Shown: positions 8,340 through 21,776, counted from the first letter of the stretch. The stretch: 64,000 nucleotides of DNA from Iris pallida (GCA_029216955.1 JANAVB010044018.1:1004621-1068620); one strand, 5' to 3'. Numbers and translations are program-made. Notes: generated by a model not told the origin, from the sequence alone.

Positions 8340-10625
8340 AATGCCTCCTTCATTTAGGGTTAGCCTCCCTTGGAAATAGATCTCAAGTTTAGAAGAAGAT
8401 AAATCCCCAACTTTAGAAATTCCTAATAAATCCATTTTAATTCCTTTTTAATCCAAACAAGTTGCATTAGGTTCTAATTCATCTATACTTTCTGTCCATA
8501 GAAGAAAATTTCAGTGGGGGAGCAATTTGGTGAAGTTTGCTATCAAAGAAAAAAGTTCTAAAAGGGGGTTTTTCTTGAAAAGCTCATCAATAGGTAAATG
8601 ATCCCTAAACCTATAGTTTCCCTGATTTCTTTGCATATTTGGAAAGCCCTAGGAGTCCCCTAGCTGTAGGACTTGGTTTCGTGTCAAGGTGGATTTATTT
8701 CGTGTCCGTATCGAACACGTATCCATTGCTAGGTTAGGGTGTTCGATGAAATGCCCCAACCATTTATGTTTGCTGTTTTTTCTAATATTTTTGACTAAAA
8801 TCCTAGATCTAGGGTTCATCATTAGATTTGTGTCTCTGTTTTGTGATTGTGGGATCGTGTCGTGTCCACACAGGGATACGAACACGTCGCACAGACCACA
8901 CAACACTGTCCTGCTACCCGACACTGAGATCTCGATGCACGGGACACTTCAGGACTCAAAAATTTGTGTGGAGCAGGGGGCAACATCTGAAACCATGCTT
9001 CCAAAATTTGGAAGCATATCGTGGAGTACACGCGGCGCAATCGCGCCCGTACTGGCCGTGTGTAGGCGGCTGAGCACGCACAGACACGCACAACACGCGG
9101 ACTCATGTCCGCTGTAGACATCACGTGGATACCTCACAGGGTATCGAACATGTAGCTTGACACGTGGGCTACACGTGGACATGACCACGTGGTCACACGT
9201 GTCGTGTGTCGTGTCTACGACCTCTGTGAATGCGTGCACGATACTACAGTGCATCGAGTTTCAGCTTGTGTGTCATGTGATGGTTTGGACACTATTCGTG
9301 TCCATTTTTGGGACACGAATGACCTGTATAACACGTGTACACATGCTTCATTAATTACCAACCTTTTAGTTATGATTTTAATGATTAATTAGGATCAAAT
9401 TCATGATTCCCACATGTAGACTGATACGCACTGATACCAAATGTGCTGAATTTGATTTTCTGGTTTTTAAATTACTTTTTTCATCTGTTAGATGCTGTTA
9501 AATATTAGAAATAGGTTCACCTACAAATGTAATGAATGATGATCAAGTTGGGTGTGTGATTTGAATGGACTTGAGCCTTCGAATTTGGGTTTGATATAGT
9601 TGCTAGGACTGTTTTATTGAACTGTCAGTGGTTTGGGACTGTTAAATATAAACTGTCTTTATGTGCCTTGGTTTCCAGAGTTTAGCAACACTCTCTAACT
9701 GAATCCCTGAGTTGTACACACTTTTTCACACATTCTTGTCTAAACTACACTATCACATTGACACACACATAATGTGACACCCTATCTATTGATTTCTATA
9801 TTAAACTGATTAGGAATGTGTAGAAATCAGGATTTGCCCATTATGTAGGTTGGGTTGATGCTAACTAAGGGTGTATTTTGAATGGGGTTGAGCTATGTGT
9901 ACTTGTTAACTATCATTGTTCTCAATCTTGAAATTCATGTTCACTGTTTTGTTGAAAATCTGAAACCGTTCCATGCATTCTCATATGTACACACACTCAA
10001 TTTTCTGTCATGTTACCCACTGTCACACAAATCTGAGAATGACTTCACTGTTTTCTATTTCTTTAGCATACACACACTGAATTGGGACACCCTGTTTGGT
10101 TTTCTGAGTTTAAACTGAAATTGAGTTTACTTATATAGGACTGTTATTTAATTCCTATTAAACTGTCTTTTTTTCTCCCATTTACAACTGTTACCTCATT
10201 CCTTAATAACCTGAGAATTATTTCACTAATTTTCTATTTAATTCATTGACACTCACATGATACACCATCACTAATGTGAACTGTCATTTTTCCCAAATCC
10301 TGAGAACTGCATTGGACTGAGTTCTGGGTTAAATACTCTAAAAAACTATAGCTGTTTACACAGACTTCCTCACCCTGCTTATTACCTTCCTGCACACATG
10401 TTTCCCCACACACTCTCACATTTTCTGTCACTCACACACTCCCTAACACACACATGCCTACACATGGCTCACATACTCACACACACACTTTCTACTACCC
10501 GAAATACACACATGTGCCTTGATTTCCCTCTCTACTTATATGTATAGATATGAATATATATATGCATTGATGTGTGTTGTAGGTGATGCATAGGATATGC
10601 AGTTGGGTTTTAGACTAAATGAAAT

Positions 10626-10628
<3 letters not shown>

Positions 10629-10673
<45 letters not shown>

Positions 10674-10678
10674 AAAAT

Positions 10679-10746
<68 letters not shown>
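10629..10746. repeat. Two (TA)n microsatellites in LTR B
   Basis: Runs of about 40 and 64 bases, split by AAAGTAAAATAAAA. They sit where the E1 and E2 LTRs also carry (TA)n tracts. Confidence 0.95.
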
Positions 10747-10750
<4 letters not shown>

Positions 10751-11519
10751 CTAGTTCATATGTTACCTTGCCTTGAACAATATACCACATATCTTGAACC
10801 CATGTTATGACACTAGCCTACACACATTTGTATCACACACTCTTCCCCTCTCTAATTTTCTTTATATAAGTTGTATATATGCATTGTTGTATATATAGGT
10901 ATGCCTATAATACATAAATATATGAATTTCATGATAGATAGCTTAAATAGCTAAATATGATGTGCCCTTGATGTGTGGTTGTGTGGCTTGTATAGCCTTG
11001 GATTGGTATGTGTGAATGCTAGGGTAGACAAGGTTAGGCCTAGTGAGACTTCATTAAGTCTAGGTAGACCTAGTTGACCTAACCTTGACTTTTTAGTTAA
11101 CTGAAGTTGACCAGGGTTGACTTTGGTCTAGGATTGACCTAATATCATGTAGACTGCATCATAGTATCATACTTTATTACCTGGACATGTTTTAACTTGT
11201 GTTGCTCTGATTAGGAGACAGACATCTCTCCTTAGGCAGTACACCATCTTCGGACATTCAGTTATCAGGCGAGTACATTCTCTGACCGTTTCATACTTGT
11301 CTGGATTTACATTATTGCTCTAGATTACTGTACTTGATGCTGACACGATTGTTATCATGGATTGGTACTATATGGATCTTCTTTTGGGATGTTATCCCCT
11401 TGTATTCACTAAATACATATTGTGATGTGCGTTTCACTTACATATTGTATTTATTGAATACCTATATCCTTGTATACTCATTGTGCATATTGTACTCTCA
11501 TTATCATATGAGTTCCAGA

Positions 11520-11760
11520 GATAGACCATTGTACACTATTGTATAATATTGTACAACTATTGTATAACATTGTACATCTATTATATGATATTGTACATCC
11601 ATTGTATAACATTGTACACTATTGTATAAGATAACGTAACTGGAGTGGATCCTTGTGTATTGATTGGGGAGGGGGAGTAGAATTGGTTATGTACTCAAAT
11701 CCTATTATACATTATTATATAACTATTGTATATGTCTATTGTACACCCACGTACAATGGA
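11520..11760 (+). repeat. TTGTATAAYATTGTAC motif array in LTR B
   Basis: Words such as ATTGTATAACATTGTAC recur about every 20-30 bases, with shorter copies after 11700. The array ends just before TAACGTAACTGGAGTGGATCC, a block shared with E2. In E2 the same position holds an array of a different word, TCATGAATC. Confidence 0.7.
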
Positions 11761-11948
11761 GTTACCATTGCATTGTCCTAGACCGTTTACATAACCATAT
11801 TATGCTCTAAATCACATGTTGATTACAGTTCTTACTTATCATATATAGATATTTCCCATTATCAAATCTCTGCTGTTTTCATATACATTCTTCTTTCAGC
11901 GTTTCCTGTACCTTACTCTATTACATGCTTTATATTTTCTAACATGAT

Positions 11949-12131
11949 ATGAACTGCGTGAGATGTTTTGTGCTCGCTCCCGTCCTGACTGGACCTGTTG
12001 AAAATATTACAGAGGATGAGAATGAGGCCTACGTAGACACCTATTATGGGACAGTTGTAGATGACACTTGTGACCCAGACTTCCAGCTGGATCCACTAGT
12101 TGTAGAGACTGAGGCTCCTATCATATCTTAG
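11949..12131 (+). CDS. Putative LTR-encoded 60-residue micropeptide (LTR B copy)
   Basis: Unrecognised small open frame: MNCVRCFVLAPVLTG, then NITEDENEA, DTYYG, and a tail with QLDPLVVETEAPIIS and a TAG stop. The first 15 residues are hydrophobic and the rest is acidic. E2 LTRs keep the same frame (MICVRCIVLAPVLTG ... ITEDEDEA ... TTYYG ... QQDPLAVDD). E3 LTRs have MELLLAFVLAHILTG, then in another frame EDLDADYPTYYG ... DPVLVEDAPPVVT. Between B and E2 the alignment breaks only in threes and many changes are silent or conservative. Because it also spans a possible splice acceptor (TTACAG/AGGATGAG), it could instead be a conserved noncoding leader exon. Confidence 0.45.
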   Translation: MNCVRCFVLAPVLTGPVENITEDENEAYVDTYYGTVVDDTCDPDFQLDPLVVETEAPIIS

Positions 12132-12396
12132 ACACTTAGCATTATCTCTCTCTAGTTGTACTTGTGGATCTTTTCATTTCAGCTTTATTCTAGCTATCTT
12201 TCTATCTTATCATTCTGTCTTAGATGTGATTGAGATTGTGTATTGCTATGTCACCTCCATTCGGAGTGTATATACTGTACAGGTACCTTTATATTGTTAG
12301 ATGATTGACCTAGGACAGCGTTCTACCGCCGATACTGTGGCGTAGGCTGGGCGTTGTTATGTTCTCGTACCCTCACAGTGGGTACGGGTCGTGACA

Positions 12397-12605
12397 CCCA
12401 ACATATTGTATAAAGACTTATTACAGTTGATTATATGATACCTTTTATTCTTCATTTGTGGATGAGATTAGATTACTCTTGGTTTACTGTATTTTACAGC
12501 TTATGTATTCATACGAGGTTTTTATATATTGGAGTATACTTCATATGTATGCAGCTGGCATGGATACGTACCTAGTCCTACGTATTTTGGGACTGGGACG
12601 TTACA
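12397..12605 (+). repeat. X 5' LTR, 3' end only
   Basis: Runs from CCCAACATATTG to GACTGGGACGTTACA and matches 19102-19310 almost base for base, including GATACGTACCTAGTCC. The cut at its left follows CTCCG in the intact copy, which suggests insertion of B at that point. Confidence 0.85.
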
Positions 12606-12613
12606 TGTTTTTG

Positions 12614-12631
12614 TGGTGGCCCATGCAAGTC
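12614..12631 (+). promoter_or_regulatory. X primer-binding site, tRNA-Ile(AAU)-like
   Basis: TGGTGGCCCATGCAAGTC lies 8 bases after the LTR end. Its complement reads GACTTGCATGGGCCACCA, ending in CCA after a 7-base acceptor strand ATGGGCC that would pair with GGCCCAU, the 5' end I recall for plant tRNA-Ile(AAU). The same site is seen in E2, E3 and the X-like LTR at 51891. Confidence 0.65.
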
Positions 12632-15600
12632 GTGTTTGTCACTTCGGTTACGTATACTGTACCGATGTGAGCCTGCAACATAGGATTAGAATATAGGAAT
12701 CTCATCCATACAGCTTGACTTTTCCCTTGGCTTCAAATTTCGAACTCTCGTCCGACCACCTTGAACTGCATCTTGCTTGATTCCTTTCTACCGTTGATTC
12801 TTATTTTTGTGCTTAGCGTCAACTAGGAAGATGACTACACTAGTATAGGCTCATGGGTCAAACACATGGCTAGAATTGTTATATTGGCAATTGGATTACA
12901 TATAAGACTCTAATTGAGTTAAAAAGTTTTTTTAAAAGAAAGTATGATTTAATGATTAGTAATTTGTAAAGTAGGATACTACCTAGGAAGGTTTTTGAGA
13001 TTTCTAAATAGTAAACACCATAGGATTGATACTGCAGGGAGGAGAAAAAAAAAATATAGCTAGAATCTTTATACCCTTGATTTAAGAAATTGATTGAATT
13101 TTTGAGTTTTGATATTTATGAATTATGGGGTTATAGCTATACATCTTTGAACAAATATAAAATTTATTTGATTTTCGAGTTTTGATGTTTATGATTTATT
13201 GGAGTATGGTTATACACCTTTGAACGGATATAAATTTGGTTTGAAAATGATCTTAGCTTTTAAAAATGGTCGGAGAAATTATTTAAATTTGAGTTATACA
13301 ACTTGTGATTTTTGTGTTTAGTAAATTTTAAATATTAAGTGGAAGTACTGATGGCAAATTTTGGTTTAAAATATTTGAAAGTTATGAAAATAATTTTTGA
13401 GAATTTTTCTTTATTTTAAATTGTGTCCTATGATTGAGGATTTACAAATCTATTTAGATTTTGGGTAAAAAAAGATTTTGACTGATAAGATTATTTGAAA
13501 ATTTAGTTTAATGTGGGATTGCTAATATTAAGTTTTTTTGTGGAGAATTTCGAAGGACGTGATGGAAAATTATTTTGATTGATTGATTAAAGGAAGTTAC
13601 CATTTAAAAGTTGTGATTTTGTTGGAATAACTTAGCATGAATAGAAGTTAAAATTGATGAGAGCATTGAGCTTAATTTTTGATATTGCTTTTAATATGCT
13701 AAGAGTTTTATTATGAGTTATTTGAAAATTTTAGAGTGTTAAATTTTTTTTGATTGATTGTGAAATTTTTATGGATTCGTAAATTATGAACTCTTGAGTT
13801 AAATAGTTAAATTTAAACGTTAATTTTGGAAAAGGTTAGTGGTAACGTGATAAAATTTTGCTTTGAGATTTATGAGAGTGATTTAAATTTTTATGATGAA
13901 TTTGAATGGCTTAGAGTGAATACAAATTTTGGTGGTTTATTATTGAAAGTTTATTTTTGAAACTTTTTAGAGGAAACTCGAGTTGAAATATTAATGGTAG
14001 GCCCCAAGATAACCCTACTGAGTATTCCACACTAATTGCCATGGCACTCATTATCATGATAGTAGTATATACACAAGTGTTGTTAGTCATCTATCCAGCT
14101 ATGTGACTGTATTTCCACCTTGACTTAGTCGACCTTCCTTCAATTCTAGATCTTTTAATTACGACCTTCTAACCCACTTGTAATTTGAATAATGATTTAA
14201 TGGTTCCTTAACTGTATTTATCTAAGAGGCTATCTTCTCTCCTGAATTGTGTTCCTAAATTATTTTTATGGATCCTTTAATTAATTTTATTTCATAGTTT
14301 AACTTAATCTTTTTTATTTTGTGCATTAATTATCATCTCGTGAACTCCCACTTTCTATTTTTTGATCTTTTGGTGTCCCTTACCGTGACTTGGATATTTG
14401 GAGCACAATACTAAACTTTTCTTCCCAATAAATTTTACATGTAAGACCTAGACAAGCCCACCTTTATGTAGATATATTATGTCCCACCAAAACCCATCTC
14501 CTTGTATTCTGTTTCTTGATATGACCTTATGGTCAATATGGCCAAACTATAATCTTTGCCACGATATCGATATATTTTCATCCTCGGATAGGGATTCAAC
14601 CTCGACTCATTTCTTTCGACCCGATATGTGATTGTGTTTTACTAAATTACTTAAATGCTTAAATTTGTACTCTATCTTGATTGCTTGACCCATTGTTCCA
14701 TGATACTATTAGTTTAACTCTTGTAAGTTGGGTAGAATACCTCACTACCTAACAAACCTTTTTCTTTGTGAACCACATTGGTAAGTTCACTTAGACTATA
14801 AATTCAGAGGACCCTACCTTATCTAGTCTACCAAGACATAAATGAAGAAACACTAGGACAACTGTATAGGCCCAAACTTTGGGCAAGCCTTGAATTTAAA
14901 AGATCTGGGACTATTTAAAATTTCCTTCATCAGTACATCCCTTGCTCATATTTTGACTATCTCACGCTGCTAACTTAGCTTCAGTTTTGCAATCTTATTT
15001 CGTTATCAAGCTTGATCATGACATTTTATTGGGTGCACCCACTAACATATTGTCTAATCAGAGCCGGTGCATGATGGTCTGATCAACCTATTGCACTTTG
15101 GTTCACTTATCATAACTTATTCTATGCAGATGGAGACATAGTAAAACTTGTCTTAGAGTCTCAACCGCGACCGCCTTGACAATTCTTTTTTGAATTATTT
15201 TTGCCGCCTATGAACCCCGCAATTCGTACTCAATATATAACACCGTCTTTGAAACCTTTGTTGTGCATGTCTTTCACTTATTTTGGAAAGACAAGGCACT
15301 GTACTTGCTAGATAGACTCAAGATAGCATCTTTGGTTGCCCAATCGGTTAATTATACACAAATGTAGATAGCCACCAACCGGCTCATGTGGCTGTATCAT
15401 CGCCTTTAACTACTCCTCGTTCCTTAACCCTAGAATTATTATCGTGTCCATCCAATTGTTCTTGAGCACTCGAGAATGATTCTAATCATTCACTTAAATC
15501 AAACCCCCGACCAAGACGATTAGTATCTAGTTCTCCCTTAAGGAACCATATCTCCCGAATGTCTAAATTATTCTCCTTGATCTACTCAATTCCTTATTAC

Positions 15601-15848
15601 TCTCCAACTTGGACTATCGAAATTTTGCTACCTTCACTGGCAACCCTTATTCAATTCCATAACCATGATATATTTTTGTATATATCGATTCAACAATTTT
15701 CTATTGCATGGTGGTGTTGAACACCGTTTTATCGCCTCCTCCAAAATTTAATGGTATTTTGGTATTGACGAACTCTTCCTATCCCTCAACCCTATCTACC
15801 CTATTAATCCTAAATTTCGAGGACGAAATTCATGTAAGTTGGGTAGGA
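12632..15848 (+). other. X internal region, no gene recognised
   Basis: About 3.2 kb, AT-rich, without frames longer than about 60 codons and without any RT, integrase or gag motif that I can find on either strand. Only its two ends look like an LTR element: the leader after the primer-binding site resembles that of 51909-51980 (GGATTAGAATATAGG), and 15810-15848 carries TTTCGAGGACGAAATTCATG and a weak polypurine tract before TGTAAAACC. Confidence 0.6.
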
Positions 15849-16617
15849 TGTAAAACCCCTATTTTTTATAATTATTTATTATTATTTTATTAGACTTAAA
15901 AATAAATTTATACAATTAATGGTTTTATTTATTTTTTTGATGACCCGGGTTGGCCAATTCAGCCCGAACAGGGCCCGAACAAATTTAAGCCCATGTGAGC
16001 ATGTGGGGTGACTAAGGTGGCCATATAGGAATATTTTTTGTATGTACAAATATTTTTAAATAATTTTGAGACTTGTTGAATATTTATTGACTTTTGGTAC
16101 AAAATTTATCTTTATTAATAAAATAATATTTTACAAGATGGTATAAATTTTCTGGACCCATACATGGGTGAGCGGTAAAGTTCACCCATTGGAACGATTT
16201 TTATCATTTTATTTAAGTTATTTTATGGAGATTTAATAAACATGTTTTCCTATTAAAATATTATTATTATTTATTTGATTTATTAAGGATTGAATTTATA
16301 TATATATGTAGATATGCTCAAATATATTAAATAATTAGATAGTTGAATTTTAAAATGGTAATTAAATTTTAAATAAATTTTTGGTGTATTTATGGATATA
16401 TACATACTAGCATATGTGCACGTGCCTTGCACGTATTTTAACATTTCTTAATTAGTTTAGGAAGACTTTTTAAGAAGACCAAAGGGTAGTCTTCCTAATT
16501 ACTAAGTTGTCCTTATTAAAATTAATGAACTATTTTTAATTAGTATAAGTATATAAGGGTATTTTCGGAATTCAAAAGTTTCACCATCTAAGTTTTCCTA
16601 TTATATAGTAGAATAGA

Positions 16618-16698
<81 letters not shown>

Positions 16699-16907
16699 TA
16701 TATATTTATATATATAAAATATTGAGTGGTCGGCCCCACCACCTGGCCGACCACTCTACCACAAAGAAGTATAAGCAACAGCAAGTTGCTTGAAAAGAGG
16801 GAGGGGGGCCACGACCCCATTAGCAAGCAACCAACAGCAATTGTGCCCCCCCCCCCTTTACAAAGAAATTAGATATAGCAGCAAGCAACGTAGGCCGACC
16901 CCTCCCT

Positions 16908-16978
<71 letters not shown>

Positions 16979-19310
16979 TTTATATATAAGTGTTGGAAAA
17001 ACCCTAAAAAAAAAATCCACCTCCTTCCTCTCCTCCTTCCTCCTCCCCACTCCACGGCGAAGCTCGGACGCACCATGGCGAAGCCATGCTCGCGAAGAAG
17101 ACAAAGGAACCATCGACAACGGCAGCAGTAACGGAACCGCGAGGTACTCACCTTCTCTCCTAGTTTCCTTCCATCTAGTTCGACCATTTTTCGATCTACG
17201 AATTTCTACGTGTAGCCCCCATGACCCTCTTCAAGATCCCCCAGGTGGATTTTGACATGGCCATCCAACTTGCTCGAAAAAACCGAGACGAAGTTGGAGA
17301 AAAACCCACTTTTCTGAATATTAAAACTGTTTTAAAACACCAACTTGTCGGCCACTTTTCTCGCTGTCCATTAAACTTTCGTAAAAACAAATTGAAGACA
17401 GTCAAAGACAACCTAACCGAGATGGTAACGCACCTTTTGGATTCACTTTTTATCTAGTATGTAGAAAGTTACACGTTGTTAAAGTTTTACGAAAAATTAT
17501 AAATTCTGTTTTCAAAAGAGTGGAAAAACACCCGATACGGTGTGCGCCCCGACAAACCGAGCGACGTGGTCGTACACTATATGCATCGAAAGGCGCGTAT
17601 GGATGTTGTCGACGTGTGGGAACTGATGGAACCCGATTTTGTTGCATGTGTGCGACAAAATCAGTGCGTATCCGTCGAGATACTCCCGTATCGACCCTTT
17701 GCAAACTAAGTCACAACATTGTGCACACTCATCATATCGCGATGAAACTTGCGCCATTCGACTCGAAATATTTTTCTGGTCCTGTGAGCCAAGTTTGGTC
17801 CGATTCTGAGACCGTTGATCGGGACGCTATTTTGGTGGGCCCACAATCCCACTCAACGGGCGATTTTGTGCACAGCCCACCGAAATTCAAAATTTGACAT
17901 ACCATTGGGTTCGTATCATTAAAACAAATCTGTAGACATATAGTTTGACGACTTTAGAGACCATAGATATTGGCACGCATTTTGGAGCAAAGCGGATCCA
18001 ACGGCGGACACCGTTTTGACCCAAAATTACGATTTTGCCCCTGTTCCAGAATTTAACTTTTGGACAGGCGTTTCCTAGGCATATCTTATATTCTAAACTC
18101 GTTCGTGATATTTGTTGCAGCATCCGGAGTCATCTGCGGGACTTGGCTTTTCTTACTTCGTTTAATTGTCTATTCGAGCTACTGGATTATTCTCTTTGCA
18201 TATAACCTCAGGCAAGATACCTTGCCATTATACTGTTTATATTCAGTTTTCATTTTATTATATATTACTGTTCATTTATTTTCAGTTCTTACCGTTCTTG
18301 ATTTACTGTCTGCTCAGTGATATTAGATATACTTTGTTATTATCCTTTGATTGCATATGGACTTAGAGTTAAGAGACTACCATCTGTAGTGTATCGTATA
18401 TACCTTGGCACAGTTGTACCATGAGGATGTGTGAGATGAGTAGCATGTAGAGGTTCTTGTGTGTGGGCTGATCCCTCATGCGCATGCGATAGGGCTAACT
18501 GCTAATAGAGGCATGTTAGGAGACTTAGCAGTTAGTAGAGGTATATGAGACATGGATGTGACTCTGGTAGACATTGGATGGAAAGAACAGTTCCTTAACG
18601 TATGGGCCAAGTATGCACTTTCCTATTGTCGGGTATCTCCGCGGGAGATACAGTCGTGGATCCTGATACTGATTTACTGCTGGCCTCTGACATTCGATGA
18701 ATGTTATGCTTTGAGGTCCCTGGTATCCTGATGGGCCATACCTGAGATTACTGCTACTGAGCCAGAGTGCCCATGCGTTGGAGGTTTGTTCTCAACTGCA
18801 TAAACACTGTAGTACGGTTAGATTACCTTATTGTCGTCTTGTCACTTATTTCGGTTTGTGACATATTATATATTCAGTTTATTATGGCATGTTCTTTATG
18901 TATCTTGTTACGTCCCTCTGAGGACCTGATTATCTCTCCAGGTGTGTGCTTCTGTGATATTGCAGGTGTTCTAGCCGAGGTCGCGATCTTCTCTATTCAT
19001 TCGGAGATGACGTGTCTTGGGTCTTTCTTCGCTACTTCCGCCAAGTCATTTCAGTTTTCATGTATATTTTTCCTTACTTGTTGGTAGTGGATTTGTCTCC
19101 GCCCAACATATTGTATAAAGACTTATTACAGTTGATTATATGATACCTTTTATTCTTTATTTGTGGATGAGATTAGATTACTCTTGGTTTACTGCATTTT
19201 ACAACTTATGTATTCATACGAGGTTTCCATATATTGGAGTATACTTCGTATGTATGCAGCTGGCATGGATACGTACCTAGTCCTACGTATTTTGTGACTG
19301 GGGCGTTATA
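15849..19310 (+). repeat. X 3' LTR
   Basis: Starts TGTAAAACCCCTATT and ends GACTGGGGCGTTATA (terminal CA changed to TA). It holds two long (TA)n tracts, a C-rich stretch 17010-17060, and from CCTCAGGCAAGATACC (about 18205) a final 1.1 kb shared with the LTRs ending at 37061 and 51882. Only the ends and this last part are shared; the middles of the three LTRs are unrelated by eye. It has an acceptor-like TATTGCAG/GTGTTCTAGCC near 18965, as the two other copies do. Confidence 0.82.
16624..16975. repeat. Two (TA)n microsatellites in X 3' LTR
   Basis: Runs at about 16624-16705 and 16911-16975, separated by 200 bases that include a C10-11 run near 16846. Open frames running through them are low-complexity and not called. 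Confidence 0.93.
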
Positions 19311-19435
19311 GTTTTCGAATTTGATTTTGGACTGTTAAATTGAAAATTGTTTATTTATACACTGATTTTCTGAGATTATATTGGGTTTTAACTGATTTTA
19401 ATGATTAGATTATCATGCTAGTTCACATGTATATA

Positions 19436-19495
<60 letters not shown>

Positions 19496-19915
19496 TTTAA
19501 GTTATATGTGAAGGCTCATGTTAGCATGGAATTATGGGTTTTTGAATGTCAGTTGATTGTTGACCTGAGAACACATGTGTACATTGATTCTCAAGTATCA
19601 CCGACATATCTACACTCACAAACTGTCATGTGTGCACTGATATTCCTATGTACACACACAACCTGGGAATGCATGAGCCCTTAGCTGTTACACTGTTATG
19701 TATGCACTGATTCATGATACCACACACATACACACATTTAGATATCACTAGCCTATCACCCTAGCCTATAATGTGATATATATGCACACACACCCATGAA
19801 ATGAAATATGAGAACACCCCTTGCTGTCATACACACACAGGAACCTATATTCATGCACACACACATGACACACACACATATAGATTACACTGTCATTCTA
19901 TTCCTCTTTCTCTAT

Positions 19916-20259
<344 letters not shown>

Positions 20260-20865
20260 TATGTTGCTTATACTATTTTAGTATATACAAATGTGGTAAA
20301 TATGTGTGTTGCCAATATAGATTGTATTTGGCATATAGCCCTATGTGATATAGCCTATGTGTATATGGCATGTATACACATGAGATGTGTGTTGATGGCT
20401 TGTATGGCTTTGTGATGGTGTGTGAATGCTAGATAGGCATGGTTAGGCTTAGTGAGACTTGTCTGGTTAGGTTTTGACCTAGTTTGACTAGTGTAGTTGA
20501 CTAGAGTTGACCAAAGTTTGACTTTAGCCTAGATTGCCCCAAACATTATGTAGAATACATTATAATATTTTATATTACCATTCTGGACATGTTGTGACTT
20601 GTGTTGTTCTAAATAGGAGTCAGACACTCTCTCCAGACAAAATATTCCTCTTTAGACATAAAGATAGCAGGCGAGTACATTCTCTGATCATCTCATATAT
20701 TGTTAAGATTATATTCCTGCTCTAGATTACTTTACTTGATGCTGTCACGTTGGTAACACGGATTAGTATATATGGATCCCTTCATGAGATGTTATCCCTC
20801 TCGTGAGCATCGGATACTCATGTCTTGTGTGTTTTACTTACATCATGTATCTCATGCTTCTACTA

Positions 20866-21090
20866 TCATGAATCTATCTTGATTCTGCTTTTGACTCATG
20901 TACTCTCATGAATCACAGAGCCTTTACGAATCTATTCATGAATCACTCATTATGAGTCAGTAGCGTAGTCATGAATCTTAACGTAACTTTAATTGATCCT
21001 TGTGTATTGATTGGGAAAAAGGGAGAGTAGAACTAAAGATGTGAATAATTCCAAAGTAGTGTAGTCATGAATAAACTCTTTAGTATAGCC
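20866..21090 (+). repeat. TCATGAATC motif array in E2 5' LTR
   Basis: The word CATGAATC recurs about eight times, often as TCATGAATC, with related GACTCATG and TATGAGTC. The 3' LTR has the same array at 28370-28605. LTR B has a different word repeated in the same place. Confidence 0.7.
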
Positions 21091-21258
21091 ATGAATCACC
21101 TCCAGCTGTTCACATATTTATCTTGTACTCTGATTCACTAGTCACTGATAGTTCTCTAATTATAGTAGCTATTTACTTACAGTTCTCTCTTTTATACCAT
21201 GTTGTTCTTTCAGTTTCATGTATCTTACTCTCTAGCATGTTTATGTTTCCTATTTGTT

Positions 21259-21498
21259 ATGATTTGCGTGAGATGTATTGTGCTCGCTCCTGTCTTGACT
21301 GGACCTGTTAAAAATATTACAGAGGATGAGGACGAGGCGCTCTGTACTACATACTATGGGACATCCCTAGAGGATAGCTGTGACTTAGATCTCCAGCAGG
21401 ATCCATTAGCAGTGGACGACACACCTTTAGTCTATAGTTGTCTTTTCAGTTGTACTTATTTCTCTGGATTATTGTATATGAGCTTTGGATGTTTCTAG
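21259..21498 (+). CDS. LTR-encoded small frame, E2 5' LTR copy
   Basis: Same frame as in LTR B: MICVRCIVLAPVLTG, KNITEDEDEA, TTYYG, LEDSCDLDLQQDPLAVDD. Here the usual end codon after TPLV is TAT instead of TAG, so the frame runs on 19 residues to 21498. The 3' LTR copy (28762-28938) ends at that TAG but has a CAG-to-TAG change at 28897. No known domain. Whether it is translated is unknown. Confidence 0.4.
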   Translation: MICVRCIVLAPVLTGPVKNITEDEDEALCTTYYGTSLEDSCDLDLQQDPLAVDDTPLVYSCLFSCTYFSGLLYMSFGCF

Positions 21499-21776
21499 AT
21501 TGCTGTGATATCTTAGGCACTTAGATTCTCTATCTATTTGTATCTTTTGTGGATTTGTTTCATATCTATCTACCTTATCATATTTCTACCTTAGTTGTGA
21601 TTGAGGCTGTATTTCTGTATTGTCCTCCATTCGGAGTGTATATACTATACAAGTACCTTATATTGTTAGATGTTGTGACCTAGGACAACGTTCTACCGCC
21701 GGCGATGCGGCATAGGCTGGGCGTATTCACTTCTTGTGCCCTTACTCTAGTGTGCGGGTCGTGACACATTTTTTGG

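Larger units (their letters stand above)
8242..12396 (+). repeat. LTR B (E2-like family), first part displaced by E1
   Basis: Starts abruptly after E1 and aligns by eye with the E2 3' LTR from about its 290th base, then ends GGTACGGGTCGTGACA like the other Tekay-type LTRs. The simplest reading is that E1 inserted into this LTR, so its first part lies left of the window. On its right it abuts ...CCCAACATATTG, the middle of an X-type LTR, so B itself seems inserted in X. It may be a solo LTR or the 3' LTR of an element cut by the window edge. Confidence 0.7.
12397..19310 (+). mobile_element. X: second Ty3/gypsy-like LTR family, no recognisable genes inside
   Basis: Parts in order are the last 209 bases of a 5' LTR (12397-12605), a primer-binding site, 3.2 kb of internal sequence without coding signal, and a full 3' LTR (15849-19310). 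The two LTR ends match over CCCAACATATTGTATAAAG to the terminal GACTGGG. The bases TTTCGAGGACGAAATT just before the 3' LTR are the usual end of a Ty3/gypsy internal region in plants. It is either a large non-autonomous derivative (LARD-like) or decayed past recognition. It seems inserted in the 5' LTR of E2. Confidence 0.75.

Noticed and set aside
14000..15840. Decayed pol in the X internal region
   Set aside because: I looked for RT, RNase H and integrase words in all frames and found none convincing.
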